16,861 nucleotides of DNA from Pseudomonadota bacterium (GCA_028873275.1 JAGWLJ010000004.1:1-16861); one strand, 5' to 3'. Counted from the stretch's first letter, positions 6,848 to 15,660 are shown. The notes: a model not told the origin generated them from the sequence alone. Made by a program: numbers and translations.

Positions 6848-8644
6848 ATGAGCCATTCCAGCGCCGCCCCGGACTCCATGCCTGATGCCTCGACCTTCGC
6901 GCAGAACATGGGCAAGGCGGCGGAGAAATGCCAGGTCATCATGCATGAGTTCCTGGCGCGGCAGACGCAGGACCTTCCTAATCTTCCCTACGATCCGCTC
7001 AATATCGGCAGCGCGTTTTCGGAGCTGCTGACGCGGCTGGCCAGCGATCCCATTCGCCTGTGGGAGCGCCAGTTTCGGCTGTGGGAGGATTATCTGCATC
7101 TGTGGCAGAACACGGCGCAGCGCCTGATCGGCGACGATAACGGCCAGCCGGTAATCTCCCCCGAGCCACGCGACAAGCGTTTCAAGGATAAAGCCTGGGA
7201 GGAAAACGCCGTATTCGATTTCCTGAAACAGTCCTACCTGCTGTCGGCGCGCTGGATGCAGCACGCGGTGACCGACGCCTCCGGCGGCCTCGACCAGCAC
7301 ACCGCCCGCAAGGTCGATTTCTATACGCGCCAGTTCGTCGACGCCCTCTCGCCCAGCAATTTCCTGATGACCAACCCGGAGGTGCTCAAGGCCACCATCG
7401 CCAGCAACGGCGAGAACCTGGTCAAGGGGCTGGAGCACATGCTGGAGGATCTTGAGCGCGGCAAGATCAGCATGACCGATTTCAACGCCTTCAGAGTCGG
7501 AAAGAACCTGGCGACGACCCCGGGCAAGGTGATTTACCAGAACGACCTGATGCAACTGATTCAGTATGAGCCGACGACTAAAGAGGTCTATAAAACGCCG
7601 CTGCTGATCATCCCGGCCTGGATCAACAAGTATTACATTCTCGACCTGCAGGCGGAAAACAGCTGCGTTAAATGGATGGTCGATCAGGGACACACGGTGT
7701 TCATCATCTCCTGGGTCAACCCCGATGAGCGCCTGAGCAAGAAAACCTTCGATGATTATATGATCGAAGGCCCGTTGGCGGCGCTCGACGCCATCGAACA
7801 GGCTACCGGTGAGACGGAAGTCAGCATCATGGCCTATTGCCTGGGCGGCACGCTGACGGCGGTGACGCTGGCCTGGCTGCACGCTAAAAAACAGCAGAAG
7901 CGCGTCAAGTCGGTGGTGTATCTCACCACCATGATCGACTTTGCCGAGGCCGGCGAACTGTCGGTATTCATCGATGAAGAGCAGCTCAAGATGCTCGAGG
8001 CGCGTATGTCGGAGAAAGGCTATCTCGACGGCACCGAGATGGCCGTCACCTTCAACATGCTGCGCGCCAACGACCTCATCTGGTCGTTCGTGGTCAATAA
8101 TTACCTGCTGGGCAAAGACCCGTTCCCATTCGACCTGCTTTACTGGAACGCCGATTCGACGCGCATGCCCGCCGCCATGCACAGCTTCTACCTGCGCAAC
8201 ATGTACCAGAAAAACCTGCTGGTGAAACCCGGCGCGCTGACCATCGCCGGCGTGCCCATCGACCTTTCCACCATTACCACGCCGAGTTATATTCTTTCGA
8301 CGCGCGAAGACCACATCGCGCCGTGGAAATCGACCTACGCCGCCACGCAGGTGTATAGCGGCCCCACCCGCTTCGTGCTGGCCGCCTCCGGCCATATCGC
8401 CGGAGTGGTCAACCCGCCGGCCAAAAAGAAATACAGCCATTGGGTGAGCGACAGCAAAAAACTGCCCAAATCACCGGAGAAATGGTTTGAAACCGCCAGG
8501 GAAATCCCCGGCTCTTGGTGGCCGGACGCCAATGACTGGCAGAAGCCCTTCGCCGGCCCTAAAATCCCTGCCCGCAAGCCCGGCGCTGGCAAGCTCAAAC
8601 CCATCGAACCCGCCCCCGGGAGTTATGTGAAGGCGATGGTGTAA
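6848..8644 (+). CDS. phaC: Class I poly(3-hydroxyalkanoate) synthase
   Basis: Polymerises (R)-3-hydroxyacyl-CoA, normally 3-hydroxybutyryl-CoA, into polyester at the surface of storage granules. The chain is 598 residues from ATG 6848, the usual class I length. The lipase-like box AYCLGGT carries the nucleophile C331. The other catalytic residues are D488 (REDHIAPW) and H516 (ASGHIAGVVNPP). The family N-terminal domain is visible, with the typical YTRQFVDALSPSNFLMTNPEVL block, as is IIPAWINKYYILDL before the alpha/beta-hydrolase core. A TTG at 6842 would add two residues; neither start has a ribosome-binding site, so the ATG is preferred. It stands alone: no phaA, phaB, phaR or phasin gene is adjacent. 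A 13-bp hairpin follows the stop codon. Confidence 0.97.
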   Translation: MSHSSAAPDSMPDASTFAQNMGKAAEKCQVIMHEFLARQTQDLPNLPYDPLNIGSAFSELLTRLASDPIRLWERQFRLWEDYLHLWQNTAQRLIGDDNGQPVISPEPRDKRFKDKAWEENAVFDFLKQSYLLSARWMQHAVTDASGGLDQHTARKVDFYTRQFVDALSPSNFLMTNPEVLKATIASNGENLVKGLEHMLEDLERGKISMTDFNAFRVGKNLATTPGKVIYQNDLMQLIQYEPTTKEVYKTPLLIIPAWINKYYILDLQAENSCVKWMVDQGHTVFIISWVNPDERLSKKTFDDYMIEGPLAALDAIEQATGETEVSIMAYCLGGTLTAVTLAWLHAKKQQKRVKSVVYLTTMIDFAEAGELSVFIDEEQLKMLEARMSEKGYLDGTEMAVTFNMLRANDLIWSFVVNNYLLGKDPFPFDLLYWNADSTRMPAAMHSFYLRNMYQKNLLVKPGALTIAGVPIDLSTITTPSYILSTREDHIAPWKSTYAATQVYSGPTRFVLAASGHIAGVVNPPAKKKYSHWVSDSKKLPKSPEKWFETAREIPGSWWPDANDWQKPFAGPKIPARKPGAGKLKPIEPAPGSYVKAMV

Positions 8645-8646
8645 TG

Positions 8647-8675
8647 TTCCCTCTCCCGCATAGCGGGGGAGGGGA
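8647..8675. repeat. Compact palindromic element between convergent phaC and otsBA
   Basis: CCCTCTCCCGC (8649-8659) pairs with GCGGGGGAGGG (8663-8673) around the 3-nt loop ATA. There is one G-T wobble in the core, and the flanking bases extend the stem to about 13 pairs. It fills the whole 31-bp gap between the two convergent stop codons. No U-tract follows on either strand. It resembles the scattered CCCTCTCCC-type intergenic palindromes of many GC-rich proteobacteria; read in the minus direction it would translate as the well-known spurious PLPRYAGEG string. It probably serves as a bidirectional transcript end or RNA-stabilising element. Confidence 0.65.
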
Positions 8676-10871
8676 TCAGGGAGTGCCCGCCAGTGCTTCC
8701 ATATAATCCTGATACCATTTTTCGAGCGTCTGCCTGGAGATGACGTCGAACATGGCGCGCCAGCGGTCCTGGCGTTCCTTGAGCGGCATGGTGAGCGCCC
8801 GCTCGACGGTGTCGGCGATTTCATGCGTATCGTAGGGATTGACCAGTAGCGCCTGCTGCAGTTCCTCGGCGGCGCCGGCGAAGCTCGACAGCACCAGCAC
8901 GCCCGGGTCTTCCGGATCCTGCGCGGCGACGAACTCCTTGGCGATCAGGTTCATGCCGTCGCGCAGGGGCGTAACGAGGCCGATGCGCGCCAGCCGGTAA
9001 AACGCCGCCAGCAGGTCGCGGCGCATGCCGCGCGCCAGAAAGCGGATGGGCACCCAGTCGATATGGGTGAACTTGCCGTTGATATGCCCGACCAGCGATT
9101 CCACCTCGGCGCGAAGCTGCTCGTATTGCTGCAGGCCTTCGCGTGTCGGCGGCGAGATCTGCAGGAAGGTGAATTGTTTTTGCCACTTGCCGTCGCGGTC
9201 CAGCAGGTCGCCGATGGCCTTGAGCCGCTGGACGATGCCCTTGCTGTAGTCCAGCCGGTCGACGCCCAGGATCAGCTGCCGCCCACTCAGGCTGGCTTGT
9301 AGATCCTCGGCGTCGGGCGTCGTCAGCGATTTGCGCGCGGCGCGGGCGAAGCGATGCGTCTGGATGCCGATGGGAAAATGCGCGAACAGTGTGTCCGGGC
9401 GGGCGAATGCATCGGCCTGGGCGCGCAGGTTTTCCGGTCCCGCGTAATCGCGGAACGCCTCCAGGTCGCGGCGGGTCTGGAATCCGGCGACATCGTAGGC
9501 GTAGAGCGCCGCCACCAGTTCTTTGTGTACCGGCAGGGTGAGCAGCACCTCGCGGGCGGGAAACGGCGTATGCAGGAAAAATCCGATGCGGTTGGTCACG
9601 CCCAGCCGGCGCAGCTCGGCTGCCAGCGGCAGGAAATGGAAATCATGCACCCATATCAGGTCGTCGGGCTGCAGGATGGAGGCGACCAGCTCGGCATAGC
9701 GCCGGTTGACGGCGATATAGGCCTCCCAGGCCGAGCGGTCGAAATCGGACAGGCCGATATTGTAATGCAGGAGTGGCCACAGCGTGGCGTTGCAGAAGCG
9801 CATATAAAACGCCTCGTGTTCTCCGGGCGACAAATCCTGGACGATCGTGGCTATCCGGCCCTGCATCAGGGTGTGCGTCTGCGGCGCGTCGGCGGTCTTG
9901 CCGCTCCAGCCCAGCCATATCCCGCCATGCTCGGCGAGCAGTGCGCTCATCGCCACGGCCAGCCCGCCGGCGCTGGCCTTGTGCGTTCTGGGCGCCGATA
10001 CGCGGTTGGAGATGACCACCAGCCGCGCTGGCCGGATCTCGCGTTGCGCAGGCCGGTGCAGCGGCCGAGAATAAGCCTGTGTGCTGCTGTATGCCGCCAG
10101 CGCCGCCAGCCAGCGTTGCAGCTGCGTCGGATTGTCGGCATGCAGCATGCCGTCCTGGAGATTGAGCGCCTTGCCAACCATCACTGCGTAGCCGCCCATA
10201 TCGCGCACGGCTTCCAGCGCTGGGGCGTCTGTCGTGTCGTCGCCGGCGAACACGGGCTTGCGCCCGGCGAACTGGCGCAAGCCGCACAGTCTGCGGATGG
10301 CTGAGGCTTTATCGAAACCGGGCGGCTGGATTTCACAGACCATGCGGCCGTGCAGCAGCGTCCACTGCCGCGCTGCCGCCAGCGCTTCGGCTCTGGCGCA
10401 GACCGCCGGACCGGCATCGGGATTGAGGCGGTAATGCAGGGCGACCGAGAGGGGTTTTTCCTCCACCAGCACGCGTGGGAACTCGGCGGCGCAGCGACGG
10501 CACTCTTCGGCCAGTTGGCGCAATATGTCCCGTATGCAGGGAATGGCGCGGCGAATGGTGCGGCTGCCCAGCCTTTCCTCGCCGCCATGCAATCCGATGG
10601 CGGGCAGGCGCAGCGGCGCGAACAGTCGGTCGAGATCGGCCACGCTGCGGCCGCTGACCAGCACCACCGCGCCGGACAGCAGCTGGCAGAGCTTAAGTAA
10701 TGTCTCTTTGAGCTGAAAGGGCACGAGCACGGCATCCGGGCGGGAGGCGACTTCCAGCAGCGTGCCGTCGACATCGAGCATCAGCAGCCATTTGGCAGGA
10801 TATTCAATGGGTAGGCCATTCTGGGGGAGGGGAAGCATAAGCCGGCCATCATAAGGGGAAAGAGCAATCAA
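8676..10871 (-). CDS. otsBA: Bifunctional trehalose-6-phosphate phosphatase (N) / synthase (C) fusion
   Basis: Would make trehalose from UDP-glucose and glucose-6-phosphate in one chain of 731 residues. Residues about 26-260 are an OtsB-type HAD phosphatase: DVDGT with D33 and D35, VSGRS (S74), K188 and AGDDTTD (209-215). A short linker (about 261-281) leads to a GT20 synthase like OtsA: VVISNR (R290), AGGLAVAM, IWVHDFHFLP (H409), DRLDYSKG (R539, K544) and DGMNLIAKE (D638, E646). All key residues of both halves are present. The start is uncertain: TTG 10871 has AAGGG seven bases upstream, while ATG 10838 (11 codons later) has no ribosome site but gives a more typical OtsB N-terminus. Most known bifunctional enzymes run synthase-phosphatase; this one matches the otsB-otsA order of the E. 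coli operon. Activity of both halves is inferred. Confidence 0.94.
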   Translation of the reverse strand: MIALSPYDGRLMLPLPQNGLPIEYPAKWLLMLDVDGTLLEVASRPDAVLVPFQLKETLLKLCQLLSGAVVLVSGRSVADLDRLFAPLRLPAIGLHGGEERLGSRTIRRAIPCIRDILRQLAEECRRCAAEFPRVLVEEKPLSVALHYRLNPDAGPAVCARAEALAAARQWTLLHGRMVCEIQPPGFDKASAIRRLCGLRQFAGRKPVFAGDDTTDAPALEAVRDMGGYAVMVGKALNLQDGMLHADNPTQLQRWLAALAAYSSTQAYSRPLHRPAQREIRPARLVVISNRVSAPRTHKASAGGLAVAMSALLAEHGGIWLGWSGKTADAPQTHTLMQGRIATIVQDLSPGEHEAFYMRFCNATLWPLLHYNIGLSDFDRSAWEAYIAVNRRYAELVASILQPDDLIWVHDFHFLPLAAELRRLGVTNRIGFFLHTPFPAREVLLTLPVHKELVAALYAYDVAGFQTRRDLEAFRDYAGPENLRAQADAFARPDTLFAHFPIGIQTHRFARAARKSLTTPDAEDLQASLSGRQLILGVDRLDYSKGIVQRLKAIGDLLDRDGKWQKQFTFLQISPPTREGLQQYEQLRAEVESLVGHINGKFTHIDWVPIRFLARGMRRDLLAAFYRLARIGLVTPLRDGMNLIAKEFVAAQDPEDPGVLVLSSFAGAAEELQQALLVNPYDTHEIADTVERALTMPLKERQDRWRAMFDVISRQTLEKWYQDYMEALAGTP

Positions 10872-11039
10872 TATCCCGCCCTTTTTGCCCGCGGCGGCAT
10901 AAAAAAGCCATCAATGCGGCGCCAGATTGGTTAAAAATCTATGTATGTTCAAGAAGTTAACTTTAAATCAATCTTTTTTCGCTAAAAATGTCAGGGTGCC
11001 CATACGTGTGGGCGCAGGTCAACTTTTGCACGGATCGTC
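10872..11039. promoter_or_regulatory. Divergent regulatory region between otsBA and the gspE-like gene
   Basis: This 168-bp gap has a markedly AT-rich core (about 10925-10990) containing AAGTTAACTT, a perfect palindrome at 10954-10963, and TTGGTTAA at 10927-10934. Promoters for both directions must lie here, but no pair of hexamers stands out. A hairpin at 10996-11015 would sit in the leader of the plus-strand transcript. Confidence 0.5.
10996..11015 (+). other. Hairpin in the leader of the gspE-like transcript
   Basis: GTGCCCAT (10996-11003) pairs with GTGGGCGC (11008-11015) across the loop ACGT, eight pairs including two wobbles, ending 24 bases before ATG 11040. It lacks a U-tract, so it is more likely a leader structure than a terminator. 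Its role is unknown. Confidence 0.35.
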
Positions 11040-12812
11040 ATGTCGACCCAGCCAGGTGCCCCGGCCGATACTCCGGCCTCCTCGTCGACCGCGGTGCCCG
11101 AAACGGCGCCGGCGGACGGCCCGTCGCTGGCCCGGCCCCTGGCGCTGGGCGAGAAGCTGGTGCGCCTGGGCCTGATCTCGCCCGACCAGTTGCAGATCGC
11201 GCTGACCGAGCAGAAAACCAGCAAGAAGCTGATCGGCGCCATCATGGTCGAGATGGGCTTCATCACCGAGAGCGCGCTGGGCGAGGTGCTGGCGGAATCT
11301 TCCGGCATCGAGAAATTCGATCCCAAGTCGACCATGCTCGACTCGACGGTGGTGCGCCGCATTCCCAAGGAGGTGGCCGCCCGCCACAAGGTTATCCCGG
11401 TCAGCTTTCACAAGGGCACGCTGCATCTGGCCATGGCCGACGTTTACAACGTGCTGGCCATCGATCAGGTGCGCCGCCACATGCCCAAGAGCACGCGTAT
11501 CGTCCCCATCTACTGCACCGATTCGGAAATCTCCGAGCTGATCGACCAATATTACGATTACGAGATTTCGGTCGACGGCATCCTCAAGGAAATCGAAACC
11601 GGCATACGCGACAATTCCAGCAAGCTCGACGGCCGCCAGGAAGGCTACGTCAACCCCACCGTGCGCCTGGTCAACGCGCTGCTGGTCGACGCCATCAAGC
11701 AGGGTGCGTCCGACATTCATTTCGAGCCGGAGGGCACCTTCCTGCGCCTGCGCTACCGCATCGACGGGCAGCTGGTGCAGGTGCGTTCCTTCCACCGCGA
11801 TTACTGGTCAGCCATGGCGGTGCGCATCAAGATCATGGCCGGCATGAACATCGCCGAGTCGCGCAATCCGCAGGACGGCCGCATTACCTATACGGTGCTC
11901 GGCCGCGAGGTGGATTTCCGCGTCGCCACGCAACCGACCGTGCACGGCGAGAACATCGTCATGCGCCTCCTCGACAAGGCCAAATCGCTGGTGCCGCTCG
12001 AAGAGCTGGGCTTCTCCGAGCACAATGTCGATATTCTCAAGAAGCTGATCCGGCGACCGGAAGGCATCATCGTCGTCACCGGCCCGACCGGCAGCGGCAA
12101 GACGACGACGCTGTATTCCATCCTGAATTACATCAACCACATCGGCACCAACATCATGACGCTGGAGGACCCGGTGGAATACCAGCTGCCGCTGATCCGC
12201 CAGAGCAGCGTGCGCGAAGGCACCGGGCTCGATTTTTTAAACGGCATCAAGTCGCTGATGCGTCAGGACCCCGACATCATCTTCGTAGGCGAGGTGCGCG
12301 ACGAGGACACGGCGCTGATGGCGGTGCGCGCCGCGCTGACCGGCCACCAGGTCTATACGACCCTGCATTCCAACGACGCGCTGGGGGCCATTCCGCGCCT
12401 GGCCGATATCGGCGTGCCGTCGCATCTGCTGGCCGGCGCGCTGATCGGCTGCCTGGCGCAGCGGCTGGCGCGCCGCCTCTGCCCGCACTGCCGGCGCCAG
12501 CGCACGGCGACGGAAGAGGAATGCCGCATGCTCGGAGTGGATCCGGCGAAGCCGCCAAAAATTTATGACGCCGGCGGCTGCGAAAAATGCAACAAAGGCC
12601 ATAAGGGCCGCATCGCCATCGCCGAGATTCTGCGCATCGACAAGGCCATGGACGAGCTGATCTCCGCCCAGGCCCCGCGCAGCGTCATGATGAAGCATGC
12701 GCTGGCCTCCGGCTTCGTCACCATGCAGCAGGACGGCATCCACAAGGTGCTGGCCGGCGACATCTCCTTAGGTGAGCTGGCCGAGGTCCTCGACATGACG
12801 GACAGGCTCTGA
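11040..12812 (+). CDS. gspE: GspE/PilB-family secretion or pilus assembly ATPase
   Basis: Cytosolic hexameric ATPase that powers pilus or pseudopilus assembly. The 590-residue protein begins with about 33 Pro/Ala/Ser-rich, probably disordered residues. An N-terminal MshEN/T2SSE_N domain follows (LGEKLVRLGLISPDQLQIAL, then the AESSGIEKFDP and RRIPKEVAARHKVIPV block, to about residue 150). The ATPase core has Walker A GPTGSGKT (348-355), the Walker B region LMRQDPDIIFVGEVRDEDTA and the His box ALTGHQVYTTLHSNDA. The zinc-binding tetracysteine motif is C481-x2-C484 and C514-x2-C517, typical of GspE and PilB and absent from the retraction ATPase PilT. The stop lies one base before the next gene's ATG. 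GspE and PilB cannot be told apart here; the neighbours do not settle it. Confidence 0.95.
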   Translation: MSTQPGAPADTPASSSTAVPETAPADGPSLARPLALGEKLVRLGLISPDQLQIALTEQKTSKKLIGAIMVEMGFITESALGEVLAESSGIEKFDPKSTMLDSTVVRRIPKEVAARHKVIPVSFHKGTLHLAMADVYNVLAIDQVRRHMPKSTRIVPIYCTDSEISELIDQYYDYEISVDGILKEIETGIRDNSSKLDGRQEGYVNPTVRLVNALLVDAIKQGASDIHFEPEGTFLRLRYRIDGQLVQVRSFHRDYWSAMAVRIKIMAGMNIAESRNPQDGRITYTVLGREVDFRVATQPTVHGENIVMRLLDKAKSLVPLEELGFSEHNVDILKKLIRRPEGIIVVTGPTGSGKTTTLYSILNYINHIGTNIMTLEDPVEYQLPLIRQSSVREGTGLDFLNGIKSLMRQDPDIIFVGEVRDEDTALMAVRAALTGHQVYTTLHSNDALGAIPRLADIGVPSHLLAGALIGCLAQRLARRLCPHCRRQRTATEEECRMLGVDPAKPPKIYDAGGCEKCNKGHKGRIAIAEILRIDKAMDELISAQAPRSVMMKHALASGFVTMQQDGIHKVLAGDISLGELAEVLDMTDRL

Positions 12813-12813
12813 C

Positions 12814-14016
12814 ATGCCTCCGTACCGCTACTCCGCCATTGACGACAAGGGGCGCAAAATCCGCGGAACGGTGGCGGCCGACAACGAGGCCGATCTTGAA
12901 ACGCGCCTCAAGCGCATCGGGCTCGATCTCATCTCCGCCCGCGAGGACAAGATCCGGCGTCCGTCATGGTTCGGCCGCATCCCGCTGGACAGCCTGATCG
13001 TGCTGTGCGTGCATCTTGAGCAGCTGATTCGCGCCGGCGTGCCGTTGCACGAGGCGCTGGCCGACGTGCGCGATTCCACCGAATCGTCGCGCCTGCGCGA
13101 CGTGCTGACCGGCGTTTCGGAATCGGTCAGGAATGGGGAGATGCTGTCGCGGGCGATGGCGGCTTATCCGCGCGTGTTCGACGAAGTATTCACCGGGCTT
13201 GTCGCCACCGGCGAGAAGACGGGCAATCTGGCGGAAGCCTTCGCGCATCTGGCGGCGCACCTCAAATGGTCGGCCGATATCCGCCGCAAGATCCGCATCG
13301 CGGTCCGCTACCCGCTGGTGCTGCTGCTGGCGCTGGCCGGCGTGATCGCCATCATGATGGCCTTCGTGGTGCCGCGGCTGGTCGATTTTATCCAGTCGCA
13401 GGGCTTCGGGCTGCCGCTGCATACGCGCGCGCTGATCGCCGTCTCCCGCGCCGTGCAGCACGACTGGGTCCTGATCCTCGGCATTCCTGCCTTGGCTGCG
13501 GCGCTGCTCATGGCCGGGCGGCGCTTTTCCGAGCCGTTCGCCTACGGCGTGGATGAGCTGATGCTGCGCCTGCCGCTGATCGGCCCGACTATCCGCAAGA
13601 TCGACATGGCGCGTTTCACCCATTTCTTCTCGGTGATGTTCACCAGCGGCATCGACGTGCTCGACGCGCTGGCCACGGCGCAGGGCGTCATGCGCAACCG
13701 GGCGCTGCAGGCGGCGGTCGAGCTGGCGCGCGCCAACGTCATCGAGGGCAACCCGCTCACCTCGTCGCTCAGGCTCTCCAACCAGTTTCCCACGCTCGTC
13801 ACCCGCATGTTCAAGGTGGGGGAGGACAGCGGCAACATGAAAGAGGCGCTGGAGAACATCAACTTCTTCTACGACCGCGAGGTCAACGATTCGGTGAGCG
13901 CGCTGATCGGCGCCATCCAGCCGGCGCTGACTGCCGTGATGGGCGTGCTGATCTTCTGGGTGATTGCGGCGGTGTTCGGCCCGCTCTATGAATCATTCAG
14001 CCGCATGGCGTTTTAG
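12814..14016 (+). CDS. gspF: GspF/PilC-family inner-membrane platform protein
   Basis: Polytopic membrane protein that sits at the base of a type IV pilus or type II secretion machine and couples the ATPase to pilin insertion. The 400 residues start with the short N-terminal segment MPPYRYSAIDDKGRKIRGTV seen across the family. Two T2SSF repeats follow, at about 63-188 and 266-389. Membrane segments lie near 167-187, 218-234 and 372-392. The diagnostic turns GEKTGNL (133-139) and GEDSGNM (336-342) occur once in each repeat. The spacing of one base from the ATPase stop shows an operon. All features are intact and the length is normal. Confidence 0.95.
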   Translation: MPPYRYSAIDDKGRKIRGTVAADNEADLETRLKRIGLDLISAREDKIRRPSWFGRIPLDSLIVLCVHLEQLIRAGVPLHEALADVRDSTESSRLRDVLTGVSESVRNGEMLSRAMAAYPRVFDEVFTGLVATGEKTGNLAEAFAHLAAHLKWSADIRRKIRIAVRYPLVLLLALAGVIAIMMAFVVPRLVDFIQSQGFGLPLHTRALIAVSRAVQHDWVLILGIPALAAALLMAGRRFSEPFAYGVDELMLRLPLIGPTIRKIDMARFTHFFSVMFTSGIDVLDALATAQGVMRNRALQAAVELARANVIEGNPLTSSLRLSNQFPTLVTRMFKVGEDSGNMKEALENINFFYDREVNDSVSALIGAIQPALTAVMGVLIFWVIAAVFGPLYESFSRMAF

Positions 14017-14019
14017 GAA

Positions 14020-15660
14020 ATGGAAGCGCGGCGCATGGCTCTCTCCCTGAAATCCTTAAGCGAAGCGAAGAAGAAACTGGCCAGCGCCATGTCGGCCTGT
14101 TTCGTGCTGTTCATCGGCGACGAAGGCGCCATCCTTATCCACATCAAGGGCGGCAAGGTGTGCAGCCGCCAGTTCTTCGCCGACGCCAGCCCGCAGAACC
14201 TGAAGGAAATGCGCGAGAGGTTCGCCGCCGACGCGCGCGCGCCGCTGCTGTTGGTGATCGACACCATGGACCAGTCTTACATGCAGCAGACGCTGCCGCC
14301 AGTCAGCTCGCTTTCCGTGCAGAAGCTGATCCGCCGCCGGCTGGAGCGTGATTTCGCGGGCACCGGGATCAAGAGCGCGCTGCTGCTTGGGCGCGAGGCG
14401 CAGGGCCGCCGCGATTGGAATTTCCTGATCGTTGCCCTGGACAAAACGCCGGAGCTTTCGGCTTGGCTCGACTTCGTCGCCGAGCTGCCCAACCGCCTGG
14501 ACGGCATTTATGCCGTGCCGGTGGAGGCCGAGCGTATCGTGCGCGACCTGGAACGCGGCATGGGCATTCTGCCGGAAGGCAAGGGGCGGCCGCAATGGAC
14601 GTTCCTGGTCAGCCACAACAAGGCCGGCGGCTTCCGCCAGGTCATTCTCAGGAACGGGCACCTGGCTTTCACGCGCATGGCGCAGCCGATCGGCGAATCG
14701 ACGCCGGAAGTGATCGCCGGCAATATCGAACAGGAAATCCAGAATACGATGGATTACATGCGTCGGCTCGACTTCAACCCGCAGGACGGCCTCAATATTT
14801 ATATCATCGCCTCGGCGGCCCTGAAGCCGCTGATCGACGGCTCCCGCTTCAAAGCCAGCGCCCTGCGCCTGCTGACGCCGCACGAGGCGGCCGGCTACCT
14901 GAACATCGTCGGGGCGACGCAGCCGACCGATCAATTCGGCGATGTGTTCCTGGCGGCGGCCATCGGCCTCAGCGCCAGGCACGTTCTGCGCCTGTCGCTG
15001 CCGCAGTTCGCCCGCGCCGATCGGCTGTACCGGCTGATCCGCATGCAGCGCGCCGCCGCGCTGGGCATTGCCTCCGGCATGGCGATGTACGCGTTGGGCC
15101 TGGGTTATACGACCTACGCCATCTCCGCCAAAGACGCCGAATTGAGCGCCGCCGAAACGCAGCATGAGAAAAGCCTGGGCCAGTTGCGCGCCGAGATACG
15201 CCAATCCGATCTCGATGTTGAGAAAGCCGGCGACATGATCGAGCTGTTCCAGCAGATGCAGAAGGAAAAGCTGGCGCCCGCCCCGGCGATCGCCAAAGCC
15301 TCGGCGGCGATAAAACCGCCGGTGACGCTGAAAGCCGTCGACTGGTCGCTCGATGCCGGCAAGGGCAAGCAGCCGCCGGCGACCGTGCTGACGCTGACAT
15401 TGCAGGCGCCGGGGGGCCAGAGCGCCGATCAGTTCGAGAGCATGTCCAAGCAAGTGCTGGCCGAGGTTGGCGCGGCGTTCAGCGGCGACGAAGTGGCGTA
15501 TGTAAAGCTGCCCAGCGGCTTCTCGGGCAGCGAGCGGCTTGACCTGACCTTCAGCGACGACCCGTCGGCCAGGAACGACGCCAATGCGCCTCTGGAAATG
15601 GACCTGGCTATCCGGCAGCCTACGTCGCAGGCGCCGCTGGCAGCGGAGAAAACGCCATGA
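14020..15660 (+). CDS. PilM-PilN-like (GspL-like) bitopic assembly protein
   Basis: A 546-residue protein with, in order: a cytosolic domain of about 340 residues with spaced beta-strands resembling a degenerate PilM/GspL actin-like fold (VLFIGDEGAILIHIKGGK near 29-46; a second strand pair WTFLVSHNKAGGFRQVILRNG near 194-214; IYIIASAALKPLIDG near 263-277); one membrane helix at about 346-366; a periplasmic coiled coil at about 371-415; and a PilN/GspL-like ferredoxin-type domain at about 430-520. The topology equals GspL, or PilM fused to PilN. Classical actin phosphate loops (DxG) are not visible, so nucleotide binding is doubtful. ATG 14020 has AGGA only two bases away; ATG 14035, preceded by GGAAG at eight bases, is a better start. 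Three bases separate it from gspF and it overlaps the next gene by ATGA. Assignment rests on topology and context. Confidence 0.7.
   Translation: MEARRMALSLKSLSEAKKKLASAMSACFVLFIGDEGAILIHIKGGKVCSRQFFADASPQNLKEMRERFAADARAPLLLVIDTMDQSYMQQTLPPVSSLSVQKLIRRRLERDFAGTGIKSALLLGREAQGRRDWNFLIVALDKTPELSAWLDFVAELPNRLDGIYAVPVEAERIVRDLERGMGILPEGKGRPQWTFLVSHNKAGGFRQVILRNGHLAFTRMAQPIGESTPEVIAGNIEQEIQNTMDYMRRLDFNPQDGLNIYIIASAALKPLIDGSRFKASALRLLTPHEAAGYLNIVGATQPTDQFGDVFLAAAIGLSARHVLRLSLPQFARADRLYRLIRMQRAAALGIASGMAMYALGLGYTTYAISAKDAELSAAETQHEKSLGQLRAEIRQSDLDVEKAGDMIELFQQMQKEKLAPAPAIAKASAAIKPPVTLKAVDWSLDAGKGKQPPATVLTLTLQAPGGQSADQFESMSKQVLAEVGAAFSGDEVAYVKLPSGFSGSERLDLTFSDDPSARNDANAPLEMDLAIRQPTSQAPLAAEKTP

Noticed and set aside
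6821..8440. 539-codon open frame on the minus strand opposite phaC
   Set aside because: The plus strand encodes a complete PHA synthase with its catalytic triad; the antisense frame is rich in Arg, Gly and His as expected of a shadow frame in GC-rich DNA.
10927..10934. Possible CtrA half-site (TTAACCAA on the minus strand) before the pilus-like operon
   Set aside because: Matches the TTAACCAT half-site in seven of eight bases, but no second TTAA at the required seven-base spacing was found; in an AT-rich gap this can be chance.
10988..12568. 526-codon plus-strand frame overlapping the ATPase gene
   Set aside because: It is out of frame with the clear GspE/PilB motifs and has a shadow-like Arg/Pro/His composition.
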